Below, piece after piece: positions 10,401-18,121 of a stretch of DNA of 64,000 nucleotides. The notes under the pieces are model-generated. The model was not told where the DNA came from. It saw only the letters and a list, made by a program, of their open reading frames with translations, and searched no databases. Source of the stretch: Daejeonella lutea (GTDB lineage: Bacteria > Bacteroidota > Bacteroidia > Sphingobacteriales > Sphingobacteriaceae); assembly GCF_900168015.1 (NCBI RefSeq), contig NZ_FUYR01000001.1, positions 554,698 to 618,697 on the forward strand, in the 5' to 3' direction. The stretch's first letter is position 1. Each line of letters begins with the position of its first letter. The position numbers and the translations under genes are program-made.

Positions 10401-10711
10401 CTGCCTCTTTTGATAAAGCAGGAAAATTTGTAAAAGCATATTTTGAAGGAAGTTCTTTTGCCGGACAAAGCATTTCAGTAAAAGCTCTCAAACCTTTGAC
10501 AGGCACAATTGCTATCGATGAAAATAATACCGAAATTGAGGTGGAAACAGACGATAGTAATTCCCTTACCGTTTTTGCTTCGCAGAAGCCTGGCAGGGTA
10601 CAGTTAAATGGAAAAGCAACGTCTGCCTGGAGTTATAATCAGGAAAGCAAGTCCATAACAGTTAAAGTTCCTGCAGGGAAAACACAGTTATGGATTGGTA
10701 CAGCCAAATAG
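7493..10711 (+). CDS. Exported heparinase II/III-family polysaccharide lyase, paralog 1
   Basis: A 1072-residue protein with a clear signal peptide (MNKLVLFLLV..., cleavage near RAEAQ). Residues of about 25-200 form a beta-rich module starting DFETGELYGW, followed by an Ig-like stretch. An alpha-barrel region of about 320-620 resembles alginate-lyase/heparinase toroids. The heparinase II/III-like beta-sandwich holds NHYHYDQGSF at about 700, matching the family's His-rich HxHxD motif, followed by LLTDPG. It probably cleaves a uronic-acid-containing chain by beta-elimination in the periplasm. At more than 1000 residues it is well above the usual 600-800 for the family. The next gene has the same architecture, so the two are tandem paralogs. 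Confidence 0.85.
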   Translation: MNKLVLFLLVGLTLTINRAEAQNRVPYKLFNDFETGELYGWETYPYAQDIAFDALYYARKTPTYKNSKYALARPFKAHDTNELYQGFTKRLNLYTSADTRIKAAIYFQSDRNPESLELSLGTFDGKRYMHTITKPLANTWLELDLPISVFNLNGQALTPNEHIQVITIKGSYPIVNYLFTYTILMDDFQINGERDRSFTASEPVSTNFEMFETTILNKHFFYGDNINLRVAPEGNIALKQVKGTLVDSKGIIVKDNVSLKQNGSEWETGPVYKLNSKDVRGQWEFRVKAQDENGGDLSQSFRFLVPGNKISEHPRLFFSADELKTRLANEKSPVAKRILDHALEEKNFMKVNVDAIKEGVDRTAENLVGGPYARNSVGYNAYAEWNNPNGALGKVIEEGSFHYAFTGDKAAGEQAKKALLKLASFTKWNSDWMLERKFWTYYPVGYTIKPVAYGYDMLYDLLTEQERALVRNAIMEKGIKLFQRDMVEMNRMPSNQTNHIAVLVAGFGMAATAIYGDDPSNPYLEPYLSGIITKAKTFIDRTYYEDGSYGEPKSGYMNMATKDIVEMLAAIERNFGVDYTTTTNLPNYYKYPLQASASNGLLQDFGDGGGPQGIGVAFGPQVHAQWLVNRTKNPFLYHYVKPYWESGKGGFLGYLWYRDDITPSKREILPTSKVFSAQGMVMRSGWDEPATIITSRVGPNSNHYHYDQGSFQIITNGEALLTDPGVGYLGYYANLDYLGYNVNSIAHNVLLVDHDPESQAPAHYDNGIKALTDWPRMTHTFIGKNADALESDLATVYKDKLEKYTRTLLYTKTGPIFLFDQIKSKSSKGHVYDWLFHAPANDGNLSSITYKDRRMQIQRPNARLTMDVISPDIANSRIRDRFSNKTYSESFLSLETRQDLVSTNFFAVLLPEAKPSTGVYVSPATTRIDAPGWIGAKIVHGNGSDLGFFKTDHTGTTTAGDFTTDASRFTASFDKAGKFVKAYFEGSSFAGQSISVKALKPLTGTIAIDENNTEIEVETDDSNSLTVFASQKPGRVQLNGKATSAWSYNQESKSITVKVPAGKTQLWIGTAK

Positions 10712-10733
10712 TAATTCTTTAATTAGCCAGAGA

Positions 10734-13700
10734 ATGAGAAAATTATCATTCATAATTGCTGTGTTAGCAGCAGTAAATTTACAGGCTCAGCAAGCCAAGG
10801 TTATACCGTCAAATCCCGATGTGGTGTTAGAGCCATGGACCTATACCGAGAATTTTGAAGACCGCGAGCTCGGTGCCTGGGCTTCATACCCACACTGGCA
10901 GGATATTGCCTACAATCAGGATTTTCGGCCGAACGAAATGGTGCCCGGTGATGCTAATATTTCAGTTGTTCAAAAAGTCACAGCATTTACAAATGTTGAT
11001 GCCTATGCTGGCGCGCAAAAGCTCCTCGATATGTATCTGACCCCGGATTCAAAACTTACTTTCAGGTATTATCTGAAATCAAATACTGTTGCTGAGAATT
11101 ATAAGATAAGATTCGCTGCGGGAGAGTATGGTAAGTTAGATTATACAATCAGTAATCCTGAACGGAACAAATGGGTAATCGCATCACTAAGTTTTAATGA
11201 TATTGCCAGGGAAAACCCATCGGTTGCTGGAAAAAGTAAGGTCAGGATTTATGCCTTGGCGTTTCTTGCTAAATTCCCTTCGGCAGATCCTAACATGCCC
11301 ATTTACTTTGGGATAGACGATATTTCACTAACAGCATCACGTGAAGCAAATTTCCGTTTTTCAATGCCGGAGATGTTTAAACTTCCGGAGTATGCATCCT
11401 ATATTCCCAAAAAACACTATTACCAGAACGATAAACTTCAAGTATCCGGAGACTGGCCTGTACCTGCAAAAAAAGTTAGCCTTGAAATAGTATCATTTGC
11501 CGATCCAACAAAATCATTCCATAAATCAGACCTCAACAAAGGAGCGACGGGCTGGACGCTGAAACCTTTGACTCTTTCCTTTCCTAATGGCCTTTACATT
11601 GGAAAGCTCACTGCACGGGACGGAACCAAGATACTGGCCGCAACAGAATTTACCATTCACATTGCGCCGGAAAATATCGCGGGAAAACATCCCCGCCTGA
11701 TGTTTGACGCCGACAAGAAAAATGCGCTTAAAACCAAACTTCAGCAGCCTGAATTCAAAAAAGTTTTTGATGATATTCTGGTTTCTGCAAAGAAGCAGCG
11801 TGAGAGCATACCGGTTAGTACGTTAATTTATGACCTTGATCAATTTCCGAAAGAAGACTGGCTGCCAACATGGAATGCATGGGGGAATAAGATTTATCAC
11901 ACAGGTGAAGCGTTGCGATTAAACGCCAGGGCCTATGCTTTTCACGGAGATAAAGAAGCAGGGTCATATGTTAAAGATGTGCTCTTAAAGCTTTCGGAAT
12001 GGCCGGACTGGACACATCCCTGGCAGACAAACCGTGGGCGCTACAGCGAACATCGCACTGGAAGCTGGGCCCACAGAGTGGCTGAAGCGTATGATCTTGC
12101 ATATGATGTGATGAGTCCTGAAGAACGCACTAAAGTTCGCAAGGCGATTATGACAAATATCGTAGATGGCGCGCACAGGACTTACGTTTATAACGACGAT
12201 ATCACGGCAGCGACATCCAATTGGCTGGCTATGATCCTTGGAGGCTCACTTATGAATATGGCGGCAGTTTTTGATGATGGACCGGAGACTCAAAATCTCG
12301 AGCCGTATTTTACCGGTGCAATGCTGAAATATTACAAGTTTATCAATAGAGTGGTGGATTCAAAGGATGGCGCCTGGGGAGAAGGCTATGGTTATAACAG
12401 CTACTCTTTTTCAAATATGTCATATAGTCTACCCTCATTAGAAAATGTGTTTAATGTCGACCTGACAGCACCACTTGAGGGCACCTATAAGGAGTTCGTC
12501 TATGCTGGAAATATAAAGAACAAACTCTGGTTTGAATATGGCGACTCAAAAGGTGAAATGACCCCTGCTAACTTCTGGGCATTTCTGCTTGAAAAACGCA
12601 GAGAACCTCGGCTTAGCTGGTTCTATAATTTCATGAAAACAGGTGAGACATTTGAAGACGTATTATTCGACGTTGAGGGAATCCCGCAGGATAGCCCTTT
12701 TGATGAAAACCCTGTTAAGGCATTTCGTGAAATCGGAACAACTGTATTTAAAAGCGGATGGGAAAAAGACGATTTTGCTTTTGTGATGCGCACGGGCGCA
12801 TTCTATAATCACCAGCACATCGATCAGGGGAGTTTTTGGCTTGCCGACAAAGGGCAGATCTTCATTGAGGAACGACATTTAAAGAATTCAACGTACTATG
12901 ATGATCCATTGTATCAGCCTAAGCTGATCCAGCCAGTTGCGCATTCAACCATTCTGATTGATGATAATGAACAAAGTCAGCGTACGGGTGATCATCTGAA
13001 CTTTGCACCGGGATTCAACGACCACGCGTTTATCGCGAACTTCCTGGATGGTAAAGATGCTGCGTTTTCATCTGGCAATATCGGCAGGTTGTATTTTGAT
13101 AAAGTAAAATCGCTATCAAGAAATGTTGTTTTTATCAAACCTAGAACCATCCTGATGCTCGACACAGCCATACCATCTGAAAAGGATGCGAAACTTACCC
13201 TATTGTATCAGACGGCTGAGTTGGATGACATAATAGCAGACAATAGCAATTCAACAATTACCAAGAATGGTGTTACCTTAAATTTAATGCATATAGCACC
13301 ATCAGCAGTTGAAAGTAAGGCAGTTGAAACTCCCCATTATCTGTACACTTTACAAAGGGAACGGCATTTAAAAAAAGAGGGCATGCTAACAGTATCGGCT
13401 TCCACCAAAAACGGTCAGCCTCTGGTGATGGCTAATTTACTGACGACAACGCAGGGCCTTACTGCGGATATAAAGGCTATACAGGGCGACGGCTTCGTTA
13501 GCGGCACTGCATCAGGCAAAACCTTCGCGTTTAGTACCAGTCCAGGCAAGACGTATAATGCTCCCGATGCTCAGTCTGACGCCGCTGCAATTGTCTGGAG
13601 CCCGGACCGGGTGTTCGTCGCGCTTGCTAAAGTATTTAATGACGGTTCGGGCGGCAGATCGCTAAGCTCGGATGTGCCCCTCAGTTTTGAATTTTCTCCT

Positions 13701-13877
13701 GAAGGCTTGAAATATTCAGTTGACAAGGGTGCGAAACTGAAAATTGGTAGCGCAGCAAAACCAACTAAAGTAGAATTAGACGGTGTAGCAGTTCACAATT
13801 ACACCTATGATAGTAACAGTAAGACAATCTCTCTGGATATTCCGTCAGGAGAAGGATTTTTGAGTATTACGCTATAA
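10734..13877 (+). CDS. Exported heparinase II/III-family polysaccharide lyase, paralog 2
   Basis: A 1047-residue protein. The frame opens at 10695, overlapping the previous gene, but the ATG at 10734 (MRKLSFIIAV, cleavage near LQAQ) directly begins a signal peptide and is preferred. The architecture mirrors paralog 1: an N-terminal module starting NFEDRELGAW, an Ig-like segment, an alpha-toroid of about 330-640 (EHRTGSWAHRVAEAYDLAYD), and the heparinase beta-sandwich with YNHQHIDQGSFW at about 690. The lyase core is conserved, but the two proteins differ throughout, which suggests division of labour on different linkages rather than a recent duplication. The gap to paralog 1 is 22 bp, so they are co-transcribed. 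Confidence 0.85.
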   Translation: MRKLSFIIAVLAAVNLQAQQAKVIPSNPDVVLEPWTYTENFEDRELGAWASYPHWQDIAYNQDFRPNEMVPGDANISVVQKVTAFTNVDAYAGAQKLLDMYLTPDSKLTFRYYLKSNTVAENYKIRFAAGEYGKLDYTISNPERNKWVIASLSFNDIARENPSVAGKSKVRIYALAFLAKFPSADPNMPIYFGIDDISLTASREANFRFSMPEMFKLPEYASYIPKKHYYQNDKLQVSGDWPVPAKKVSLEIVSFADPTKSFHKSDLNKGATGWTLKPLTLSFPNGLYIGKLTARDGTKILAATEFTIHIAPENIAGKHPRLMFDADKKNALKTKLQQPEFKKVFDDILVSAKKQRESIPVSTLIYDLDQFPKEDWLPTWNAWGNKIYHTGEALRLNARAYAFHGDKEAGSYVKDVLLKLSEWPDWTHPWQTNRGRYSEHRTGSWAHRVAEAYDLAYDVMSPEERTKVRKAIMTNIVDGAHRTYVYNDDITAATSNWLAMILGGSLMNMAAVFDDGPETQNLEPYFTGAMLKYYKFINRVVDSKDGAWGEGYGYNSYSFSNMSYSLPSLENVFNVDLTAPLEGTYKEFVYAGNIKNKLWFEYGDSKGEMTPANFWAFLLEKRREPRLSWFYNFMKTGETFEDVLFDVEGIPQDSPFDENPVKAFREIGTTVFKSGWEKDDFAFVMRTGAFYNHQHIDQGSFWLADKGQIFIEERHLKNSTYYDDPLYQPKLIQPVAHSTILIDDNEQSQRTGDHLNFAPGFNDHAFIANFLDGKDAAFSSGNIGRLYFDKVKSLSRNVVFIKPRTILMLDTAIPSEKDAKLTLLYQTAELDDIIADNSNSTITKNGVTLNLMHIAPSAVESKAVETPHYLYTLQRERHLKKEGMLTVSASTKNGQPLVMANLLTTTQGLTADIKAIQGDGFVSGTASGKTFAFSTSPGKTYNAPDAQSDAAAIVWSPDRVFVALAKVFNDGSGGRSLSSDVPLSFEFSPEGLKYSVDKGAKLKIGSAAKPTKVELDGVAVHNYTYDSNSKTISLDIPSGEGFLSITL

Positions 13878-13893
13878 GTTATACGTAATAGGT

Positions 13894-13922
13894 TTTGACT
13901 CCTTTTTATCTTTATTATCTTG
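13894..13922 (+). promoter_or_regulatory. Candidate Bacteroidota-type promoter for the uxuB/uxuA pair
   Basis: TTTG at 13894-13897 is followed after 18 bp by TATCTTG at 13916-13922. This partly matches the -33 TTTG and -7 TAnnTTTG elements of the Bacteroidota housekeeping sigma factor; the -7 element lacks one T. It lies 55 bp before the SDR start and just upstream of a perfect palindrome, which supports a regulated promoter here. Confidence 0.35.
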
Positions 13923-13932
13923 CGCATGAATG

Positions 13933-13951
13933 ATGATACATAATGTATCAT
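13933..13951. promoter_or_regulatory. Perfect 19-bp palindrome, likely operator
   Basis: ATGATACAT and its exact reverse complement ATGTATCAT flank a single central A. The element lies between the candidate -7 box and the SDR start codon, about where a repressor would block initiation. An odd-length 9+1+9 palindrome fits dimeric GntR- or LacI-type repressors. No regulator gene lies next to it, so the binding protein is unknown. Confidence 0.55.
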
Positions 13952-13976
13952 GTAGAACTTTAAACGTACAACGTAA

Positions 13977-14792
13977 ATGAGCGAATTCTCACTCGAAAAC
14001 AAAGTAATTATCGTCACCGGAGGAACCGGTATTCTTGGTAAATCATTCATCGAAGGAATTGTAAAGGCCGGTGGTACAGTTGGTATCCTCGGCCGGAATA
14101 AGGATGTAGCGAACGAGCGAGCCGATCTGATCAATAAAAATGGTGGTAAAGCAATTGCGCTGATTGCAGATGCAATGGACGAATCACAACTCGTTGATGC
14201 GAAGAATAAGGTCCTGGATGCTTATGGAAAGATCGATGGGCTTGTTAACGGAGCTGGAGGGAACCAGCCTGAAGGAGTCCTTCTCCCGGGAGCCGATATT
14301 TTTAAAATGAATATCGAGGGAATGAAAAAAGTGATGGATCTTAATACCTGGGGAACCCTTATTCCCAGCCAGATATTCGGTGAGGCGATTGCTCAAACCT
14401 CTGAAAAAGGGAGCATCGTGAATATATCATCCATGAACTCGAAACGGGCGATCACCCGCGTGCTTGGATACAATATGGGGAAAGCAGCTGTTGATTGCTA
14501 CAACCAATGGTTTGCCGTAGAGCTTGCTAACCGTTATGGAGATAAAATCCGCATGAATGCCCTGGCACCCGGATTTTTTCTTACGGAACAGAACAGGAAC
14601 CTGCTCACCAATCCAGATGGAACATTCACTGAGCGTGGTCAAAAAGTAATTAGCCAGACACCGTTCAAAAGATTCGGGCATCCGGATGAACTGCAGGGCG
14701 CTCTGGTTTGGCTTTTAAGCGACGCATCGAAGTTTGTTACTGGTTCTATGGTTTGTGTCGATGGTGGTTTCTCAATTTTTGGAGGTGTATAA
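13977..14792 (+). CDS. uxuB: SDR oxidoreductase, probable D-mannonate oxidoreductase (fructuronate reductase)
   Basis: A 271-residue classical short-chain dehydrogenase. The cofactor motif TGGTGILG is at 14-21, NGAGG at 91-95, and the catalytic set is Ser151/152, Tyr165 and Lys169 in YNMGK. It ends with the usual VDGGFS segment. Bacillus and many Bacteroidota use an SDR-type enzyme, unrelated to E. coli UxuB, to interconvert D-fructuronate and D-mannonate. Its TAA shares one base with the uxuA ATG (14790-14794), so the two are translationally coupled, which strongly supports this assignment. Gluconate 5-dehydrogenase or KduD-like activity cannot be excluded from sequence alone. Confidence 0.82.
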   Translation: MSEFSLENKVIIVTGGTGILGKSFIEGIVKAGGTVGILGRNKDVANERADLINKNGGKAIALIADAMDESQLVDAKNKVLDAYGKIDGLVNGAGGNQPEGVLLPGADIFKMNIEGMKKVMDLNTWGTLIPSQIFGEAIAQTSEKGSIVNISSMNSKRAITRVLGYNMGKAAVDCYNQWFAVELANRYGDKIRMNALAPGFFLTEQNRNLLTNPDGTFTERGQKVISQTPFKRFGHPDELQGALVWLLSDASKFVTGSMVCVDGGFSIFGGV

Positions 14793-15997
14793 TGAGTGCT
14801 AATACGGAAAAGGACCGGAACTTTCTTATGCAGCAAACGATGCGCTGGTATGGACCGAAGGATCCAGTGAGCCTGTGTGATATCAGACAAGCCGGTTGTA
14901 CGGGTGTCGTTACAGCCTTGCATCACATTCCTAATGGTCAGGTATGGACTGTAGAAGAAATAGAGAAACGCCGCATTGAAGTGGAGCAGGCGGGTATGAT
15001 ATGGAGTGTCGTGGAAAGTGTACCTGTACATGAAAATATAAAAACACAAACAGGTCCTTACCTGGAATATATTGAAAACTATAAACAAAGCATCCGGAAC
15101 TTGGCAAGCTGCGGAGTACTATGCGTCACTTATAATTTCATGCCTGTCCTCGACTGGACCAGAACGGACCTTTCTTACACTGTGGAGGATGGTTCGAAGG
15201 CCCTTCGTTTTGAAAAAGCTGCGTTTATAGCCTTTGACCTGTATATTTTGAAACGCCCCAATGCAGAAAAGGATTATACTGCTCAGGATATTGAGCGTGC
15301 TGAGAAGCGTTTCTCCGCAATGTCGGATGAGGAAAAACATAAGTTAACCCGCAATATTATCGCAGGATTACCAGGAAGTGAAGAAAGCTTTACAATCGAA
15401 CAGTTTCAGCAAGCCCTAAATACCTACAAGGGCATTGATCGGGACAGGCTGCGTAGCAACCTTATTTACTTTTTGAGCGAAATCATCCCTGTTGCCCAGG
15501 ACTCTGGTGTAAATATGGTCATTCACCCGGATGATCCGCCATACGCCATTCTAGGCCTGCCACGGGTTGTAAGTACCTCGGAAGATATCGATGCTTTAAT
15601 CTCCGCAGTTCCCTCATTAAATAATGGCCTGTGCTTTTGTACAGGATCATTTGGGGTCAGGGAGGATAATAATCTGCCTGAAATGGTTAGCCGCTATGCC
15701 GATCGGATTAACTTCATACATCTCCGCAGTACCAAAAGAAATGAATTCGGTGATTTCTTTGAAGATAATCACCTGGAAGGGGATGTCGACATGTACGCTG
15801 TGGTTAAACAAATCGTAGAGATCTCGCGCAGAAGAAAAATCTCGATCCCTATGCGCCCGGATCATGGCCATCAAATGCTGGATGATCTCAAAAAGCATAC
15901 TAATCCAGGTTATTCTGCTATTGGCCGTTTGCGGGGATTGGCAGAGTTGAGGGGATTGGAATGGGGAATTGCTTGTTCGTTTAGGAGCAAAGAATAA
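14792..15997 (+). CDS. uxuA: Mannonate dehydratase
   Basis: A 401-residue cytoplasmic enzyme that dehydrates D-mannonate to 2-keto-3-deoxygluconate. The reading frame opens at 14708, but the ATG at 14792 overlaps the uxuB stop and gives the normal N-terminus with [10 protein letters not shown]. Family features: HHIPNG at about 44, [13 protein letters not shown] near 115, VIHPDDPP near 246, and the metal-site segment MRPDHGHQ near 352. The gene ends in the family tail GLEWGIA followed by CSFRSKE. Those last codons fall into a 7-bp-period A-rich repeat that continues past the stop, so the natural C-terminus may have been rewritten by repeat expansion. Confidence 0.93.
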   Translation: MSANTEKDRNFLMQQTMRWYGPKDPVSLCDIRQAGCTGVVTALHHIPNGQVWTVEEIEKRRIEVEQAGMIWSVVESVPVHENIKTQTGPYLEYIENYKQSIRNLASCGVLCVTYNFMPVLDWTRTDLSYTVEDGSKALRFEKAAFIAFDLYILKRPNAEKDYTAQDIERAEKRFSAMSDEEKHKLTRNIIAGLPGSEESFTIEQFQQALNTYKGIDRDRLRSNLIYFLSEIIPVAQDSGVNMVIHPDDPPYAILGLPRVVSTSEDIDALISAVPSLNNGLCFCTGSFGVREDNNLPEMVSRYADRINFIHLRSTKRNEFGDFFEDNHLEGDVDMYAVVKQIVEISRRRKISIPMRPDHGHQMLDDLKKHTNPGYSAIGRLRGLAELRGLEWGIACSFRSKE

Positions 15998-16100
15998 GGA
16001 ACAAAGAGCAAAGAATAAAAGCCGTAACGTAACCATTTTGATGGGAGGACCATTTTAAATGTAATACCCAAAGTCCTTATTCTTTGTTCTTTATTCCTTT
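15983..16100. repeat. A-rich heptad repeats with a distal inverted copy
   Basis: At 15983-16020 near-identical 7-mers (agaataa, ggaacaa, agagcaa, agaataa) overlap the end of uxuA. The complementary sequence (ttattctttgttctttattcc) follows at about 16077-16097, so transcripts could fold into a stem of about 20 bp with a loop of roughly 55 nt. It could act as an operon end or mRNA 3' stabiliser. The rest of the gap to 16275 is pyrimidine-rich with no gene. Confidence 0.7.
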
Positions 16101-16275
16101 TTCGGTCTTTCTATATTATTCCTTGGTCGTTTTTGGACATCTTTCCCTGAAATCTTTTCCCTGAATTTGTCTCGATTCCTAATACAATTCTCGCTACTCA
16201 ATTCCTGCTACATCTCTTCCCTAATTTCGCTATATTGGTAGGTCGAATCTATCCATACGCGACAGTAACGGGACT

Positions 16276-16842
16276 ATGACTGAAGTCGACTTCATCACTA
16301 AGATTAATAATGGGGATTTAAAGGCATTCGAAGATGTTTTTAAATCCAATTATGCCAATCTTGTCCTTTTTGCGAATAAGTTTCTGAATGATGTTAATGT
16401 TTCAGAGGAAATTGTTTCAGAATCCCTTACTTTCCTTTGGGAAAAGCGCGAAACCTTGGCTTTTACCTCCTCAGTTACGGGTTATCTGTATAAAATGGTC
16501 CAGAACCGGTCCTTAAATTACCTGAAGCATCAAAAAATCGAGAATGACTATGTCGGTTATCTGATTAGAAATAAACTGATTGACGAAGTTCCGGAGCATC
16601 CTACTGACCCATATCTGGAAAAAGAAATGGCGCAGCAGATAAAAATTGCAATTGATACCCTTCCCGAAAAATGCAGGCAGGTTTTTGTGATGAGCAGGTT
16701 TGAATATTTGAAAAACCGGGAAATTGCCGAAAGACTGAATATATCTCAGAAAACGGTAGAACGCCAGATCACTATCGCCCTCGATAAGCTTAAAAAGAGC
16801 CTTGAATATATCCTGGGCGCAGTTCTGGTTTGTTTTCTCTAG
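16276..16842 (+). CDS. RNA polymerase ECF sigma factor (FecI/SusC-associated)
   Basis: A 188-residue sigma-70 family ECF factor. Region 2 runs from about 12 to 80 (FKSNYANLVLFANKFL, VTGYLYKMVQNRSLNYLK). Region 4 runs from about 120 to 175 with PEKCRQVFVMSRFEYLKNREIA and the recognition helix ISQKTVERQI. Together with the FecR-like gene 78 bp downstream and the STN-bearing SusC it forms a classic trans-envelope regulation unit. Substrate binding at the outer-membrane receptor signals through FecR to release this sigma factor, which drives the SusC/SusD genes. It is very likely specific for 18122-23152. Confidence 0.92.
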   Translation: MTEVDFITKINNGDLKAFEDVFKSNYANLVLFANKFLNDVNVSEEIVSESLTFLWEKRETLAFTSSVTGYLYKMVQNRSLNYLKHQKIENDYVGYLIRNKLIDEVPEHPTDPYLEKEMAQQIKIAIDTLPEKCRQVFVMSRFEYLKNREIAERLNISQKTVERQITIALDKLKKSLEYILGAVLVCFL

Positions 16843-16920
16843 TGAATTAACAAAAAATTAATATTTTTTTAATACCACTTGGGGGTAAGGGGGGTGGCTG
16901 ATTGTCTTTATTCTACAAGC

Positions 16921-18006
16921 ATGAACGAAAACGACAAAATTTTAATTGTTAAATATATAACCGGCCAGTCGTCGGAAGAAGAAACGGCCATGGTTAAATA
17001 TTTGATTGGCAGCAGTAAGGTGCATGAGGATTTTTATGTACAGTATTATGAGGCATGGCAAAAATCACTACTCTATGATCTCGATGCAATCAATACCGAA
17101 AGAGCTTACTCAAACTTTTTGACTGGTGTTGGCGAAAATGCGGTCATAGTAAGAAAACCAATCATAAGCCTTGCACGAATTGCAATTGCAGCCTCGGTCA
17201 TTTTGATCTGTGCGATCGGCATTTATTTTTATCAAAGCAGTAAGGCGACGTCTTTTGCCGGAGCAGCTTTGGCACAAAATGAAATTAATGTTCCGAAGGG
17301 ATCTACCCGAAAAACAGTCTTACCTGATGGTACCATTGTTTGGATTAATGCAGGTACCGTACTAAAATTTGACAAGGATTTTGGGCACGGTTCAAGGACG
17401 GTATATCTCGATGGAGAAGCTTACTTTGATATAGCCGAACATAAAAGCCCATTTATAGTGAAAACTAACCGCCACACCATCAGGGATATAGGAACTATTT
17501 TCAATGTTAAAGCTTATGCTGATGATCTGGAGTTCGAAACTGCGGTAATTGAGGGAGAAGTATCTATTGAAGGAAAGCTGTCTCTTAATTCTGATAAAGC
17601 GGAGACTGTGTCCGTCAAACAACAACAGGTCCTCAAGCTGAACTATGCTCCGCTGGCTGTTGCTGGAGAGAAAAAGTCTGCACCTGCCGACCTCATCGAA
17701 GCAAAGGTTCAAAAGGTCAATTCCTCACAGCTTGAAGTGTATACAGGATGGACTGAAGATTTGCTGGTTTTCGAAGGTAAGACCTTTCAGGAAATCTCCA
17801 AGATCATGGAAAGAAAGTATGATGTTGAAATTGTGATGAACGATATAAAGCTTAAAAATTATGCCTTTACCGGGAGCTTTAAGAAGGTTGATAAGGTGGA
17901 GAAGGCACTACAGATATTGAAGGAAACAACAGATATAAATTATGAACAAAAAGGTCGGATCATCACGATCTGGGGAAGTGAAAATTTAAATAGCGAAAGC
18001 CTATGA
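16921..18006 (+). CDS. FecR-family anti-sigma factor
   Basis: A 361-residue inner-membrane protein. The frame opens at 16879, but the ATG at 16921 (MNENDKILIVKYITGQ) matches the usual N-terminus of Bacteroidota FecR proteins. The cytoplasmic N-terminus of about 85 residues binds the sigma factor; one membrane helix follows at about 83-103 (ASVILICAIGIYFY). The periplasmic FecR domain carries NVPKGSTRKTVLPDGTIVWINAGT and YLDGEAYFDI. The DUF4974-type C-terminal domain (about 275-355) ends in YEQKGRIITIW and is expected to contact the receptor's STN domain. Confidence 0.92.
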   Translation: MNENDKILIVKYITGQSSEEETAMVKYLIGSSKVHEDFYVQYYEAWQKSLLYDLDAINTERAYSNFLTGVGENAVIVRKPIISLARIAIAASVILICAIGIYFYQSSKATSFAGAALAQNEINVPKGSTRKTVLPDGTIVWINAGTVLKFDKDFGHGSRTVYLDGEAYFDIAEHKSPFIVKTNRHTIRDIGTIFNVKAYADDLEFETAVIEGEVSIEGKLSLNSDKAETVSVKQQQVLKLNYAPLAVAGEKKSAPADLIEAKVQKVNSSQLEVYTGWTEDLLVFEGKTFQEISKIMERKYDVEIVMNDIKLKNYAFTGSFKKVDKVEKALQILKETTDINYEQKGRIITIWGSENLNSESL

Positions 18007-18030
18007 TATAAAGCCAGACCCTGAAAAAAA

Positions 18031-18056
18031 ACCGAGGATGCGCTAACATCCCCGGT
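18031..18056. other. 10-bp hairpin between fecR and susC
   Basis: ACCGAGGATG and CATCCCCGGT pair with one mismatch around a CGCTAA loop. On the plus strand there is no T-run after it, but an A-run precedes it, so it is unlikely to be a plus-strand terminator. It may limit or stabilise transcripts between the regulator pair and the much more highly expressed susC. Confidence 0.5.
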
Positions 18057-18121
18057 CCTGCAATCAATAGCTAATACCCAATGCTTTGGGAAGCCAGTAT
18101 TAACTAAAAACAGTCAAAATT

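Noticed and set aside
2600..13980. Recurrent ACGTA-like words upstream of 2657, 4012 and 13977 as a shared operator
   Set aside because: The words differ in flanks and spacing and show no consistent dyad; chance similarity is likely.
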